Assembly: GCA_035943635.1 (NCBI GenBank)
Contig: DASZBX010000148.1
Coordinates: 372,001-436,000 of the forward strand
Length of the DNA: 64,000 bases
Origin: DASZBX01 sp035943635
GTDB lineage: Bacteria > Actinomycetota > Actinomycetes > Streptomycetales > Catenulisporaceae
Direction of reading: 5' to 3'
Part shown: positions 41,162-49,765 of the stretch, piece by piece
Layout: every line of letters begins with the position of its first letter
Numbering within the stretch: the first letter of the stretch is position 1
The notes under the pieces: model-generated
Told to the model about the DNA's origin: nothing
What the model saw: the letters and a program-made list of their open reading frames with translations, nothing else
Databases searched by the model: none
Program-made: the position numbers and the translations under genes

Positions 41162-41854
41162 GTGACCGTGGCCATCGAGGCCGAGGACGTGCGCCGCAGC
41201 TACGACCTCGGCGGCACCCGGGTCTCGGCCCTCAACGGCGTCTCGCTGCAGATCACCACCGGCGAGTACGTGGCCATCACCGGCCCGTCCGGCTCCGGCA
41301 AGTCCACCCTGATGCACCTGCTCGGCTGCCTGGACCGGCCCACCTCCGGCGTGCTGCGGATCGGCGGGCGGGACGTGAGCAAGCTCGGCGACGCGGACCT
41401 GGCCGAACTGCGCAACACCATGATCGGGTTCGTCTTCCAGGCCTTCCAGCTGCTGCCCCGGGCCTCCGCGGTGGACAACGTGGCCCTGCCGCTGGTCTAC
41501 CGCGGGGTGGCCCGGGCCGAACGCCGGCGCCGCGCGGTCGAAGCGCTCACCTCGGTCAACCTGGCCCACCGGCTCGGCCACCGGCCGACCCAGCTGTCCG
41601 GCGGCGAACAGCAGCGGGTGGCCATCGCCCGGGCCCTGGTCGGCGAACCGCGGATCCTGCTCGCGGACGAGCCGACCGGCAACCTGGACTCGGCCAACGG
41701 CGCGGAGGTGATGGCCATCCTGGAGCGGCTCAACGGCGAGCGCGGGGTCGCGGTGGTGCTGGTCACCCACGAGGCGGAGATCGCCGACCGGGCCGACCGG
41801 CTGATCCGGGTGCGCGACGGGCTGGTCGTCGAGGACCGGGAGAAGGCCCGGTGA
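41162..41854 (+). CDS. ABC exporter ATPase (MacB/LolD type)
   Basis: A 230-residue ATPase of the lipoprotein/macrolide exporter group. Walker A GPSGSGKST, LLGCLDRPTSG, Q loop GFVFQAFQLLPRASAVDNVALPL split over two helices, signature QLSGGEQQRVAIARALV, Walker B ILLADEPTGNLDS and H-loop VLVTHEAEIA are intact. The length and NVALPL/ADEPTGNLD motifs are typical of LolD/MacB partners. GTG 41162 has GGGAGAG upstream. Its TGA overlaps the permease start by 4 nt, so stoichiometric coupling is likely. Confidence 0.93.
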   Translation: MTVAIEAEDVRRSYDLGGTRVSALNGVSLQITTGEYVAITGPSGSGKSTLMHLLGCLDRPTSGVLRIGGRDVSKLGDADLAELRNTMIGFVFQAFQLLPRASAVDNVALPLVYRGVARAERRRRAVEALTSVNLAHRLGHRPTQLSGGEQQRVAIARALVGEPRILLADEPTGNLDSANGAEVMAILERLNGERGVAVVLVTHEAEIADRADRLIRVRDGLVVEDREKAR

Positions 41855-43035
41855 AGGGCGGGGAGTCGCTGCGGGTGGCCGCGGACGCGCTGGCCGCCAA
41901 CCGGCTGCGCTCACTGCTGACCATGATCGGGGTGATCATCGGGGTGGCCGCGGTGGTCATCCTGGTCGCGATCGGCGGCGGGGCCCAGAACCTGGTGGAG
42001 AAGGAGGTCGAGGGGCTGGGCTCGAACATCATCCTGATCGTGCCGGGCAAGTTCTCCTTCGGCGCCGCGCCCTCGATCTCCCAGCTGCAACTGTCGGACA
42101 TCACCAAGGTCGGCCGGATCGTCGGCTCCCCGGACGCGGTCACCGCGAGCATCGACTCCGGCGAGGACGTACGGGCCGGCACGCTCGACTTCTACTCCAC
42201 GGTCGCCGGGGTGACCGACACGGTCCCGGACGTGTTCAACCGCCCGCTGACCGAGGGCAGCTACCTGACCGCGGCGGACGTGACCACCGGGGCCCGGGTG
42301 GTGGTGCTCGGCGCGACCGTGGCCGACACCCTGTTCCCGGGCGAGGACCCGGTCGGCCGGCAGGTGGCCATCGCCGGGGTGCCGTTCCGGGTGGTCGCGG
42401 TGGCCGCCCCGCTCGGCGCCGCCTTCGGAGTCAGCCAGGACCAGCAGGTGGACATCCCGATCACCGCCGCCCAGCGGTTGTTCGGGGTCAGCTCGATCCA
42501 GGACCTCGCGGTCAAGGCGCCCACCCCGGACCGGATCGGCCCGCTGTCGGACCAGATCGTGGCCGCCCTGGAGGCGGAGTACCCGGGCGAGCAGTTCTCC
42601 GCGGTCACCCAGACCGAGATCCTCGGCACGATCGGCCAGATCCTGAGCCTGCTGACCGGGGTGGTGGCCGCCATCGCCGGGATCTCGCTGCTGATCGGCG
42701 GGGTCGGGGTGTCCAACATCATGCTGGTCGGGGTGCGCGAGCGGACCAAGGAGATCGGTCTGCGGATGGCCCTGGGCGCCCGGCAGCGCGACATCCTGGC
42801 CCAGTTCCTGATCGAGGCGATCCTGCTCACCGCGATCGGCGGGACCCTGGGGATCGGGCTCGGGATCGGCGTGTCGGTGGTGGTCGGCGCGGTCAGCCCG
42901 CTGCCGACGGCGATCGCCTGGTGGTCCCCGGTGCTCGCCTTCGGGGTGTCGGTCCTGGTCGGGGTGATTTTCGGCGTGGTGCCCGCGCGCCGGGCCGGAC
43001 GCCTGGACCCGGTCGTCGCACTGCGCACCGATTAG
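41851..43035 (+). CDS. ABC transporter permease, MacB-like
   Basis: 394 residues: an N-terminal membrane helix (LRSLLTMIGVIIGVAAVVILV with AIGGGAQNLVE), a large extracytoplasmic MacB-PCD domain (about 45-265, GSNIILIVPGKFSFG, DVFNRPLTEGSYLTAADV, VVVLGATVADTLFPGEDPVG), then three helices of the FtsX domain (GVVAAIAGISLLIGGVGVSN, IMLVGVRERTKEIGLRMALG, ILLTAIGGTLGIGLG, and VLAFGVSVLVGVIFGVVPAR). This is the mechanotransmission type of ABC pump. Substrates may be antimicrobial peptides, lipoproteins or surface factors; not determinable here. Confidence 0.92.
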   Translation: MKGGESLRVAADALAANRLRSLLTMIGVIIGVAAVVILVAIGGGAQNLVEKEVEGLGSNIILIVPGKFSFGAAPSISQLQLSDITKVGRIVGSPDAVTASIDSGEDVRAGTLDFYSTVAGVTDTVPDVFNRPLTEGSYLTAADVTTGARVVVLGATVADTLFPGEDPVGRQVAIAGVPFRVVAVAAPLGAAFGVSQDQQVDIPITAAQRLFGVSSIQDLAVKAPTPDRIGPLSDQIVAALEAEYPGEQFSAVTQTEILGTIGQILSLLTGVVAAIAGISLLIGGVGVSNIMLVGVRERTKEIGLRMALGARQRDILAQFLIEAILLTAIGGTLGIGLGIGVSVVVGAVSPLPTAIAWWSPVLAFGVSVLVGVIFGVVPARRAGRLDPVVALRTD

Positions 43036-43061
43036 AAGGGCTCATACATCACGTGTCGAGC

Positions 43062-43988
43062 ATGTCGGGTATGTTCGGACAGGTGAGGGTTGTGACATTC
43101 AACGTGCTGCACGGCCGGCCGATGCGCGACGGCCGACCCGTTCCCGAGGCCGGGGAGACCGGGCAGGCGTTCGCCGAGGCCGTCGCCGCGCTGGACGCCG
43201 ACGTCCTGGCGCTCCAGGAACTGGACCGGCTGCAGGAACGCTCGGGCCGGGTGGACCAAGCGGCGCTCGCCGCCGAGGCGATGGGCGCGCGGGACTGGCG
43301 GTACGCGTCGGCGCTGCACGGCCGGCCCGCGCCCGGCGCCGGATGGGTGCTCGACCCGGCCGAGCCCGGGCTGCGGGTGCACGGGCCGCGAGACGCCCGG
43401 GCCGCCTCGGCCGTCCCGTCCCACGGGATCGCCCTGCTCACCCGGCTGCCGGTGCACCAGTGGCGGGCCCGGCGGTTCGCCGCGGCGCCGGTCGGCCTGC
43501 CGCTGCGGGTGGCCGGCCAGTCTGGGCTGACGAAGGTCCCGGACCATTCGCGAGCCGCGCTGGCTGCCGTGCTCGAGGGTGGGACTGGGCCGTTCACCGT
43601 GGTCGCGCTGCATTTGTCGTTCGTTCCCGGCTGGAACACGGCCCACCTGGCCGCGGTCCGCCGCTGGATCGCCGACCTGCCCGCTCCGCACCTGCTGCTG
43701 GGCGACTTCAACCTGCCGGGTCCGCTGCCGCGGGCCGTCCTCGGCACGGCCGGGCTCCTGGACGGCGCCGCCCGCGCGGGACGCCGCAGCCGCGCCGAGG
43801 CAAGACCGCCGGCGCCGGACGGTTGGCGGGACCTCGCCCGCGTGCCCACCTACCCGTCGCACCGTCCTGTGGTGCAATTCGACCACGTACTCGCGTCCGG
43901 GATCCCCGAGAGCTCGGTGCAGGCGGTGCACACCCCGCTGACGCCGGTCTCCGACCACCGGCCGCTGGCGGTCCACCTGGCGTGCTGA
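43062..43988 (+). CDS. endonuclease/exonuclease/phosphatase (EEP) family hydrolase
   Basis: About 309 residues of the DNase I-like EEP fold. The metal and catalytic signatures are VVTFNVLHGR (Asn), LALQELDRLQERSG (Glu), VVALHLSF (His), LLLGDFNLPG (GDFN, Asp/Asn), FDHVLASG and the final SDHRPLAVHL (Asp-His). All catalytic residues are present, so it should hydrolyse a phosphodiester or phosphomonoester; the target is unknown. Start uncertain: GTG 43053, ATG 43062, ATG 43071 or GTG 43083 precede the conserved RVVTFNV. It follows the permease gene by about 27 nt and may be cotranscribed. Confidence 0.85.
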   Translation: MSGMFGQVRVVTFNVLHGRPMRDGRPVPEAGETGQAFAEAVAALDADVLALQELDRLQERSGRVDQAALAAEAMGARDWRYASALHGRPAPGAGWVLDPAEPGLRVHGPRDARAASAVPSHGIALLTRLPVHQWRARRFAAAPVGLPLRVAGQSGLTKVPDHSRAALAAVLEGGTGPFTVVALHLSFVPGWNTAHLAAVRRWIADLPAPHLLLGDFNLPGPLPRAVLGTAGLLDGAARAGRRSRAEARPPAPDGWRDLARVPTYPSHRPVVQFDHVLASGIPESSVQAVHTPLTPVSDHRPLAVHLAC

Positions 43989-44195
43989 CGCAGGCGGGAC
44001 GCGGGTTGCCTGTTGCGCGCTGCGGAACCAATCCGCAGGGCCGGTCGTCCCACTGACGGGAGATCAGCCGACCGCGCCGACCGGCGGGGGATCGGCTCCA
44101 CCGGCCCGCCCGGGCCGCCCCCGGCCGAGGCCGACCTAGGTGCGTCGCCGCGCCCCCGCCCGGTGCGGACCGTCGCGACGCGGAGAGAGCGAGCG

Positions 44196-44999
44196 GTGGA
44201 AACACGCGACGAGCTGGTCAAACACCTCCTGGACAGCAGGATCGCCGGAGCCGTGGCGACGCCCCGGGAGAACAACCTGCTGCACTACCGGCTGCTGGCC
44301 GACCGGGACCCGTACTACCTGTTCGGCCTGGACCCCGGCCCGCAGTGGACCCCGGACGCGATCCTGGACCTGATGGCCGCCAAGGTCGGGGTCAGCCCGC
44401 GGCTGAACCACCGCAGCGGCCAGGACGCGATCGACCCGGAGCTGACGGTCTCGGCCCTGGACCGGTACGCCGACCGGCTGGCCGAGGCCGCCCGCGGGCG
44501 CCAGCGGGTACTGCTGGCCACCGGCCACCCGGGCAACCTGAGCACGCTCTACCAGCGCTTCGCCGCAGTCCTGCGGGCCGCCGGGTGCACCGTGGTGCAG
44601 GCGGGCTCGGGCTGGAGCTACGAGGCCCCGACCGCGGGCGGGCACCGGCGCCAGACCATCCGCTACTACGCCGGGGTCGCGATGATGCTCCAGGGCGGCT
44701 CGCTGGTGCACACCCACGCCGCCCGGCCGATCCGGGCCGCGCTCAGCGACCTGGCCGAGCGGGGAGAGCCGCTGCCCGACCTGGTGTTGGCCGACCACGG
44801 CTGGTGCGGCGGCGCGGCCCGGGCCGGGGTCTCGGCGATCGGGTTCGCCGACTCCAACGACCCGGCCCTGTTCGTCGGCGAAGCCGAGGGCACCGTGGCG
44901 GTCGCCGTCCCGCTGGACGACGGGATGGCCCCGGAGGACTACCTCCCACTGGGCGACTACGTACTACACCGGGCCGGTATCGAACAGGCGCACGAGTAG
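44196..44999 (+). CDS. conserved actinobacterial protein annotated as phosphatase-like
   Basis: 267 residues. Recognisable blocks are VETRDELVKHLLDSRIAG, ATPRENNLLHYRLLADRDPYY (split), VLLATGHPGN, LVHTHAARPIRAAL, DLVLADHGWCGGAARAG and VAVPLDDGMAPEDY. The ATGHPG, THAA and ADHG elements suggest a metal- or phosphate-binding active site. This family is conserved beside bldN-region genes in streptomycetes and is usually labelled phosphatase, without direct evidence known to me. GTG 44196 has GGAGAGAG upstream. Confidence 0.65.
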   Translation: METRDELVKHLLDSRIAGAVATPRENNLLHYRLLADRDPYYLFGLDPGPQWTPDAILDLMAAKVGVSPRLNHRSGQDAIDPELTVSALDRYADRLAEAARGRQRVLLATGHPGNLSTLYQRFAAVLRAAGCTVVQAGSGWSYEAPTAGGHRRQTIRYYAGVAMMLQGGSLVHTHAARPIRAALSDLAERGEPLPDLVLADHGWCGGAARAGVSAIGFADSNDPALFVGEAEGTVAVAVPLDDGMAPEDYLPLGDYVLHRAGIEQAHE

Positions 45000-45177
45000 C
45001 GCCGGGCAGTCCGCCGGTGGCGCATTCGAATCCGAACGCTACTCTTTTTCGCTTCTGGTCTCCCCAAGCGCACCAGTCGCAGTTACTGTGGGAAACGAGG
45101 CGTATACGCAATCTGTGCCGTCAGTGGTAGGGGAAGCTGTTACTGGCGGCGGGCGTGCGCGGAAGGTGGAGCATTTG

Positions 45178-45399
45178 ATGGCCAGTGCGTCAGTGACCTT
45201 GGCGGCAGGCACCGGGCTCGACGACGTGAGTTTCCTCACGGTCGCCGAGGTCGCCGGTGTGATGCGCGTATCCAAAATGACCGTGTACCGGATGGTGCAC
45301 TCGGGAGAGTTGTCGGCGGTCCGGGTGGGCCGTTCGTTCCGGGTACCCGCCAAAGCGGTCCGCGAATACTTGGCGGCCGCGTATGTAGAGGTCGCCTAG
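45178..45399 (+). CDS. excisionase/MerR-type small HTH DNA-binding protein
   Basis: 73 residues: a short leader then the AlpA/excisionase winged HTH, FLTVAEVAGVMRVSKMTVYR and MVHSGELSAVRVGRSFRVPA. It is nearly invariant among actinobacteria and always sits just before the bS22 gene, so it is a chromosomal regulator rather than a phage excisionase. The streptomycete counterpart is BldC-like in size and fold, but its role is not firmly known. ATG 45178 has AAGGTGGAG upstream; a longer frame to 45088 is not conserved in character. Confidence 0.85.
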   Translation: MASASVTLAAGTGLDDVSFLTVAEVAGVMRVSKMTVYRMVHSGELSAVRVGRSFRVPAKAVREYLAAAYVEVA

Positions 45400-45505
45400 T
45401 ACGCCGTACGGGGGGCTCTCTACCAGGCACTTTCTCTTGTTGGGCGGATGACCGGTACCCTGTTGTTCCAGTTGTCTGTCCACGAGCAGTGAGTGAGGGT
45501 TCCCT

Positions 45506-45604
45506 GTGGGCTCTGTCATCAAGAAGCGGCGCAAGCGCATGGCGAAGAAGAAGCACCGCAAGTTGCTGAAGAAGACGCGCATCCAGCGTCGCAACAAGAA
45601 GTAG
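45506..45604 (+). CDS. 30S ribosomal protein bS22 (AURKAIP1/COX24 domain), 32 residues
   Basis: A tiny, extremely basic protein: GTG start, then MGSVIKKRRKRMAKKKHRK continuing to IQRRNKK and TAG at 45602. 19 of 32 residues are Lys or Arg. It matches the actinobacterial AURKAIP1/COX24-domain peptide seen as bS22 in mycobacterial 30S structures. GAGGG lies about 7 nt before GTG 45506. A candidate -10 TACCCT (45456-45461) gives a leader of about 40 nt. Located between the HTH gene and the epimerase gene, as in streptomycetes. Confidence 0.92.
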   Translation: MGSVIKKRRKRMAKKKHRKLLKKTRIQRRNKK

Positions 45605-45613
45605 GCAGCGTCC

Positions 45614-46807
45614 TTGAGCGGTGCTGCTTCCGACCCGTCCGGCACGGTCCTGGTGACCGGCGCCGCCCGTCGGCTCGGCGTTGCTCTTCTGCGGGAACTT
45701 CGCGAGCACGGCCTGCCCGGCGGGCGCCCGGTGGGGCGGATCGTCGCGGTGGACGTGCGCGACCCGCGTCCGCAGGACCTGGTCGAGGGGGTCGAGCACG
45801 TCCGGATCGACCTGCGGACACCGGCCATCGCGACCCTGATCGCCAGGCTGCGGCCGGAGACCGTGCTGCATCTTGATGTCCTCGCCGCCCCCGGCCAAGC
45901 CGGGGGCCGCACGGCGATGAAGGAACGCAACGTCATCGGCACCATGCAGTTGCTCGCGGCCTGCCAGAAGGTGGACAGCGTGCGCCGCCTGGTGGTCAAG
46001 TCCTCGGCCGCGGTCTACGGCTGCGCGCCGAGGGACCCGGCGTTGTTCGCCGAGACCACCGAACCGCACCGGCCCCCGCGCAGCGGCTACGGCAAGGACG
46101 TGTCCGAGGTCGAGGAGTACGCCCGCGGGTTCGCCCGCCGGCGCCCCGACGTCGCGGTCACCGTGCTGCGCTTCGCCGGGTTCCTCGGTCCCGGGGTGGA
46201 CACCGCGTTCGCCGACTACCTCGCCCTGCCGGTGCTGCCGACGGTGCTCGGGTTCGACCCGCGGCTGCAGTTCGTGCACATCGACGACGTGGTCCAGGCC
46301 GTGCGCACCGCCGCGGGCGACACGCCTCCGGGCACGTACAACATCGCCGGTTCCGGCACTCTCATGCTCACCCAGGTGGCCCGCCGGCTCGGCCGGCCGA
46401 CCGTGCCGGTGCCCCGGTTCGCCACGGCCACCCTGGCCCAGGTGCTGCGCCGGGCCGGCCTGGCCGACTTCCCGCCGGACCAGCTGGACCTGCTGACCTA
46501 CGGCCGGGTGCTGGACACCGGGCTGATGAACAGCCGGCTGGGGTTCACCCCGCGCTACACCACCGCGCTGACCGTCCAGGCGCACGCCAAGGCCGCCCGG
46601 ATCACCCCGCTGGTCCCGCCGCGGCTGGTCGAGGGCCTGGCCGACCGGATCACCGGCACCCTGGCCCGCTACGGCGACGAATACCGGTCCGGATACGCGT
46701 CGGCTTACGGCCCCGTCTTCGACCTCGGTGACGAGACCGGCCCCGATGTGCAGTACGGGCCCGGATACGGACCCGACCCTGGCGACGAAGGAGCCGGACA
46801 TGGCTGA
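45614..46807 (+). CDS. NAD-dependent epimerase/dehydratase family protein
   Basis: 397 residues of the extended SDR fold: cofactor loop TVLVTGAARRLGVALLRELR (TGxxxxxG), acidic IVAVDVRDP, VVKSSAAVYG (Ser) and SGYGKDVSEVEEYA (Tyr-x3-Lys as YGKD), then FVHIDDVVQAV. The residue pattern is kept, but the sugar-nucleotide or other substrate is unknown. The C-terminal 60 residues are Gly/Tyr/Asp-rich (YRSGYASAYG, YGPGYGPDPGDEG). The start is probably TTG 45614, 9 nt after the bS22 stop; no good Shine-Dalgarno. The 3' end overlaps the acyltransferase gene by 8 nt. Confidence 0.8.
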   Translation: MSGAASDPSGTVLVTGAARRLGVALLRELREHGLPGGRPVGRIVAVDVRDPRPQDLVEGVEHVRIDLRTPAIATLIARLRPETVLHLDVLAAPGQAGGRTAMKERNVIGTMQLLAACQKVDSVRRLVVKSSAAVYGCAPRDPALFAETTEPHRPPRSGYGKDVSEVEEYARGFARRRPDVAVTVLRFAGFLGPGVDTAFADYLALPVLPTVLGFDPRLQFVHIDDVVQAVRTAAGDTPPGTYNIAGSGTLMLTQVARRLGRPTVPVPRFATATLAQVLRRAGLADFPPDQLDLLTYGRVLDTGLMNSRLGFTPRYTTALTVQAHAKAARITPLVPPRLVEGLADRITGTLARYGDEYRSGYASAYGPVFDLGDETGPDVQYGPGYGPDPGDEGAGHG

Positions 46808-47699
46808 TCAGCCGCCGGCCGCCGGCCTGGTGAACACGATCGGGCGGGCCGTGGCCGGACCGGACTGGGAGCGCCGGGCCGCCCGCGGGGTCGCCTTCCT
46901 GCGCCGCCGGATCACCGGGGACTACGAGATCGACGAGTTCGGCTTCGACGCCGAGCTGACCCACAACGTGCTGCTCGGCCCGCTGCGTCCGCTGTACGAG
47001 CGCTACTTCCGGGTCGAGGCCCGCGGGATCGACCACATCCCGGCCGAGGGCGGGGCGCTGATCGTGGCGAACCACTCCGGCACCCTGCCGATGGACGCCC
47101 TGATGACCCAGGTGGCCCTGTGGGACCACCACCCGGCCGGCCGGCACCTGCGGATGCTCGCGGCCGACGTGGTGTTCACCATGCCGGTGGTCGGCGAACT
47201 GGCCCGCAAGGCCGGGCACACCCTGGCCTGCGCCCCGGACGCCGAGCGGCTGCTGCGCGCGGGCGAGGTGGTCGGGGTCTGGCCGGAGGGCTTCAAGGGG
47301 ATCGGCAAGCCCTTCGCCGACCGCTACCGGCTGCAGCGGTTCGGCCGCGGCGGCTTCGTCTCGGCCGCGCTGCGCACCGGCACCCCGATCATCCCGACCG
47401 CGATCGTCGGGGCGGAGGAGATCTACCCGAAGATCGGCGACATCAAGCCGCTGGCCCGGCTGCTGAACGTGCCGTACGTGCCGGTCACCCCGACCTTCCC
47501 CTGGCTCGGCCCGCTCGGCTTGGTCCCGCTGCCGTCCAAGTGGTACCTGGTGTTCGGCGAGCCGATCGACACCTCCGGCTACGACCCGAGCGCGGCCGAC
47601 GACCCGATGCTGATCTTCAACCTGACCGACCAGGTGCGCGAGATCATCCAGGACACGCTCTACCGGCTGCTGCTCCAGCGCCGCTCAGTGTTCTTCTAG
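46800..47699 (+). CDS. 1-acyl-sn-glycerol-3-phosphate acyltransferase-like (LPLAT) protein
   Basis: 299 residues with the PlsC-like motifs ALIVANHSGTLPMDAL (His/Asp catalytic pair, spaced as in the DAGAT-like LPLAT subgroup) and VVGVWPEGFKGIGKPF (acyl-acceptor Glu-Gly), plus IIPTAIVGAEEIYPKIG. It is predicted to acylate a lysophospholipid or similar acceptor at the membrane. ATG 46800 has GAAGGAG upstream, inside the end of the epimerase gene. The two genes are translationally coupled and conserved together, which hints at a shared lipid or envelope pathway. Confidence 0.85.
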   Translation: MADQPPAAGLVNTIGRAVAGPDWERRAARGVAFLRRRITGDYEIDEFGFDAELTHNVLLGPLRPLYERYFRVEARGIDHIPAEGGALIVANHSGTLPMDALMTQVALWDHHPAGRHLRMLAADVVFTMPVVGELARKAGHTLACAPDAERLLRAGEVVGVWPEGFKGIGKPFADRYRLQRFGRGGFVSAALRTGTPIIPTAIVGAEEIYPKIGDIKPLARLLNVPYVPVTPTFPWLGPLGLVPLPSKWYLVFGEPIDTSGYDPSAADDPMLIFNLTDQVREIIQDTLYRLLLQRRSVFF

Positions 47700-47784
47700 G
47701 ATTGCGCGCCGGTGGCAACCTTCTGAGGGTTCTGCGGAACCCGGCCGCCGACCGGCGGGTTGGTGGCCGGGCCCGGGGGTGGCG

Positions 47785-47790
47785 TACATT
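47785..47790 (+). promoter_or_regulatory. -10 element (TACATT) for leaderless DUF3759 gene
   Basis: TACATT, 7 nt (GCCGGGC), then ATG 47798. No separate Shine-Dalgarno. Confidence 0.5.
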
Positions 47791-47797
47791 GCCGGGC

Positions 47798-48220
47798 ATG
47801 GGATTCTTCGACATGTTCGCCGCTCAGAATGCTTATGGCCAGGTCTACGACAACCAGATTCCGCACCCTGAGGTCTCGCACGAACTACTGGCCGGCGCGG
47901 CCGGTTTCGCCGCGATGCACATGTATGAGAAGCACCGCGAATCAGAGGGCATAACCGAGCACCACGAGTTGGGCAAGGAACTGATCGCCGGGTTCGCGGC
48001 GGCCGAGGTGGACAAGCACTTCGAGGCCGGCCGGTTCAACCACCTGGAGCGCGAGCAGGCGCGCATGCAGGCCCAGCAGCAGGCCCAGTACCTGTACGAC
48101 CAGCAGTACTCGCAGTACTACCCCGAGGGCTACCCGCAGCAGGGCTACCCGCAGGACGGTTACCCGCAGCAGGGCTATGAGCAGCAAGGCTACCCGCAGC
48201 AGGGTTACCAGCAGTACTGA
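47798..48220 (+). CDS. CipC-like DUF3759 protein with C-terminal YPQQG repeats
   Basis: 140 residues. Residues 1-105 match the DUF3759/CipC pattern known chiefly from fungi: AYGQVYDNQ, SHELLAGAAGFAAMHMYEKH, HHELGKELIAGFAAAEVDKH, EREQARMQAQQQAQYLYDQQ. The C-terminal 35 residues are tandem YPQQGYPQDGYPQQGYEQQ-type repeats, probably disordered and sticky. There is no signal peptide or membrane helix. Fungal CipC is a stress- or antibiotic-induced protein of unclear function; the bacterial role is unknown. It is probably transcribed alone between its own promoter and the terminator at 48236-48263. Confidence 0.78.
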   Translation: MGFFDMFAAQNAYGQVYDNQIPHPEVSHELLAGAAGFAAMHMYEKHRESEGITEHHELGKELIAGFAAAEVDKHFEAGRFNHLEREQARMQAQQQAQYLYDQQYSQYYPEGYPQQGYPQDGYPQQGYEQQGYPQQGYQQY

Positions 48221-48235
48221 GCCCTGACAGGCAGC

Positions 48236-48263
48236 GAGCGGGCGGCCGCGAGACCGCCCGCTC
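48236..48263. terminator. terminator after the DUF3759 gene
   Basis: Perfect 10-bp stem GAGCGGGCGG (48236-48245) / CCGCCCGCTC (48254-48263), 8-nt loop, 16 nt after the stop. It lies between converging DUF3759 and rsbN genes. Confidence 0.85.
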
Positions 48264-48313
48264 CGGCGTTCGCGGAAGAGCGCAGACCGCCGGCTCCGAA
48301 CGCCCTACCGCGG

Positions 48314-49468
48314 CTACTGCGGCGGCGGTTCGGTGGCTGCGCCGGTGGCCTCGCCGCCGAGGCCGAGGTTGATCCCGGGCAGCCCGGGCAGCAGCGGCGG
48401 GACGTCCACGCTGGTCGACGGCGGCAGGAACGGCAGCGGCAGCGTGATGCCCATGGTCGGCGGGTCGGTCGGCGCCGCGCCGGTCGGGCTGTGCGTGGTC
48501 GCCTCCGGGGTGCCGCCGGCGGTCGGGGTGCGGCCGGCGCCGGGCGTCGCGGTCCCGGCCGCGGTCGTGCCGCTGCCGGCCGCCGGGGAGGCGTGCCGCG
48601 GCCCGGTGCGGCCGGGCGCGCCGGTCGGCCCGGGCCCGTCCGGGCCGGCCTGCGGGAACCGGCTCTGCTCGGACTCCAGCTGCTGGGCCAGGGAGTCCAT
48701 CAGCGCGACGATCTGGGCCGGGCGCCCGCGCAGGTCGTCCGGCAGCTGCCAGGACAGGTCCAGCACCCGCTGCCGCTCGGTCTGCAGGAAGTCGGACAGG
48801 GCGTGCACGGCGGTCTGGTCGTCGTCCGCCTGGACCTGGCCGAGCAGCAGCCGGCCGCCGTCGGCGATCGTGGACTGCAGGTCGTCCATGGTCTGGGCCA
48901 GGTACTGCGCGGTGGCCGAGCCGGGTTCGTCCACGTCCGGGCGGGCGAGCAGGTCGTCGATCTCGGTCAGCCGGGTGTCCGCGAGCTTCAGGTACTGCCG
49001 CCCCTGGTCGGTCGGCGAGCCGGACATCGACAGCTGCAGGTTCTCGAACATCTTCTTCGCGTTGTACAGCGGGTCCCCGGGCAGCGCGCCGGCCGAGGCG
49101 ATCGCGATCCCGCCGACCGAGCCGGTGGCCACCGCGACCCCTATCCCGGCCGCGAGCAGCCGGCGGCGCCAGACCGAGGCCTGCTCGGCCGGGGAGCGCC
49201 CGGCCCGGGAGCCGGACCTGGCCGGGCCCGGCCGCCCGGCGTGCCGCCCGCGCGCGGCCGGGACCGGGACCCGGACCGAGGCCTCGCGGACCAGTTTCTC
49301 GCGCAGGGTCACCCGGAAGGCCTCGTCGATCCCGGGCAGGGCCGGGCCCGCCTCGGCGATCCGGCGGGTCAGTGCGGTCAGGGCGTCGAACTCCGGCTGG
49401 GCCGCTCCGCGTGAGGTGGGGCCCAGCAGCGCCCGGTCGAACTCCTCGGCCGTCTTGCGCTGCGTCAT
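48314..49468 (-). CDS. rsbN: RsbN-like anti-sigma factor for BldN (DUF5667 domain)
   Basis: 384 residues. A cytosolic N-terminal segment (1-100, including the helical FDALTALTRRIAEAGPALPG expected to bind sigma), one membrane helix (about 104-126, RLLAAGIGVAVATGSVGGIA), then the extracytoplasmic DUF5667 domain starting PGDPLYNAKKMFENLQLSM, and a long Pro/Thr/Gly-rich tail. In streptomycetes RsbN is the membrane anti-sigma factor that restrains BldN and is encoded directly downstream of bldN, as here. ATG 49468 is preceded by AAGGAGG. The gene is 298 nt downstream of bldN on the same strand, with a spacer that may carry its own promoter. Confidence 0.82.
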   Translation of the reverse strand: MTQRKTAEEFDRALLGPTSRGAAQPEFDALTALTRRIAEAGPALPGIDEAFRVTLREKLVREASVRVPVPAARGRHAGRPGPARSGSRAGRSPAEQASVWRRRLLAAGIGVAVATGSVGGIAIASAGALPGDPLYNAKKMFENLQLSMSGSPTDQGRQYLKLADTRLTEIDDLLARPDVDEPGSATAQYLAQTMDDLQSTIADGGRLLLGQVQADDDQTAVHALSDFLQTERQRVLDLSWQLPDDLRGRPAQIVALMDSLAQQLESEQSRFPQAGPDGPGPTGAPGRTGPRHASPAAGSGTTAAGTATPGAGRTPTAGGTPEATTHSPTGAAPTDPPTMGITLPLPFLPPSTSVDVPPLLPGLPGINLGLGGEATGAATEPPPQ

Positions 49469-49765
49469 CTGCCTGCCACCTCCTTGGTGCGATCGTCGTA
49501 TCGAATTATCGGCATACGGTGATACCGGGGAAGACTCGCCACGCCCGGGGTTGGTTGTGCCCGGGTCGGTCCCAGCCATGCCCGAGTGAAGGAAGTTCAC
49601 TCGGACGGGTTGTCCTCGGTCTGTCGGGGCCGGCTGCGGCGTGTCGGGTCGCGTCCGGTCCCGCCGTGTCAAACGAGCGGTGGGCGCCCGGGGTTACGGA
49701 ATTATCCCCCAACAGTGGAACACGCCCCGCCCCGGCCGGTCGCCGGCCCGGCCCCGGGCCCGGGA

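Noticed and set aside
45178..45399. Excisionase-type HTH gene as evidence of a prophage or integrative element
   Set aside because: No integrase, att repeats or other phage genes nearby; the gene is part of the conserved core next to bS22.
48120..48215. Repeats in the DUF3759 gene as a CRISPR or noncoding tandem array
   Set aside because: They keep frame and encode YPQQG peptides; no spacers.
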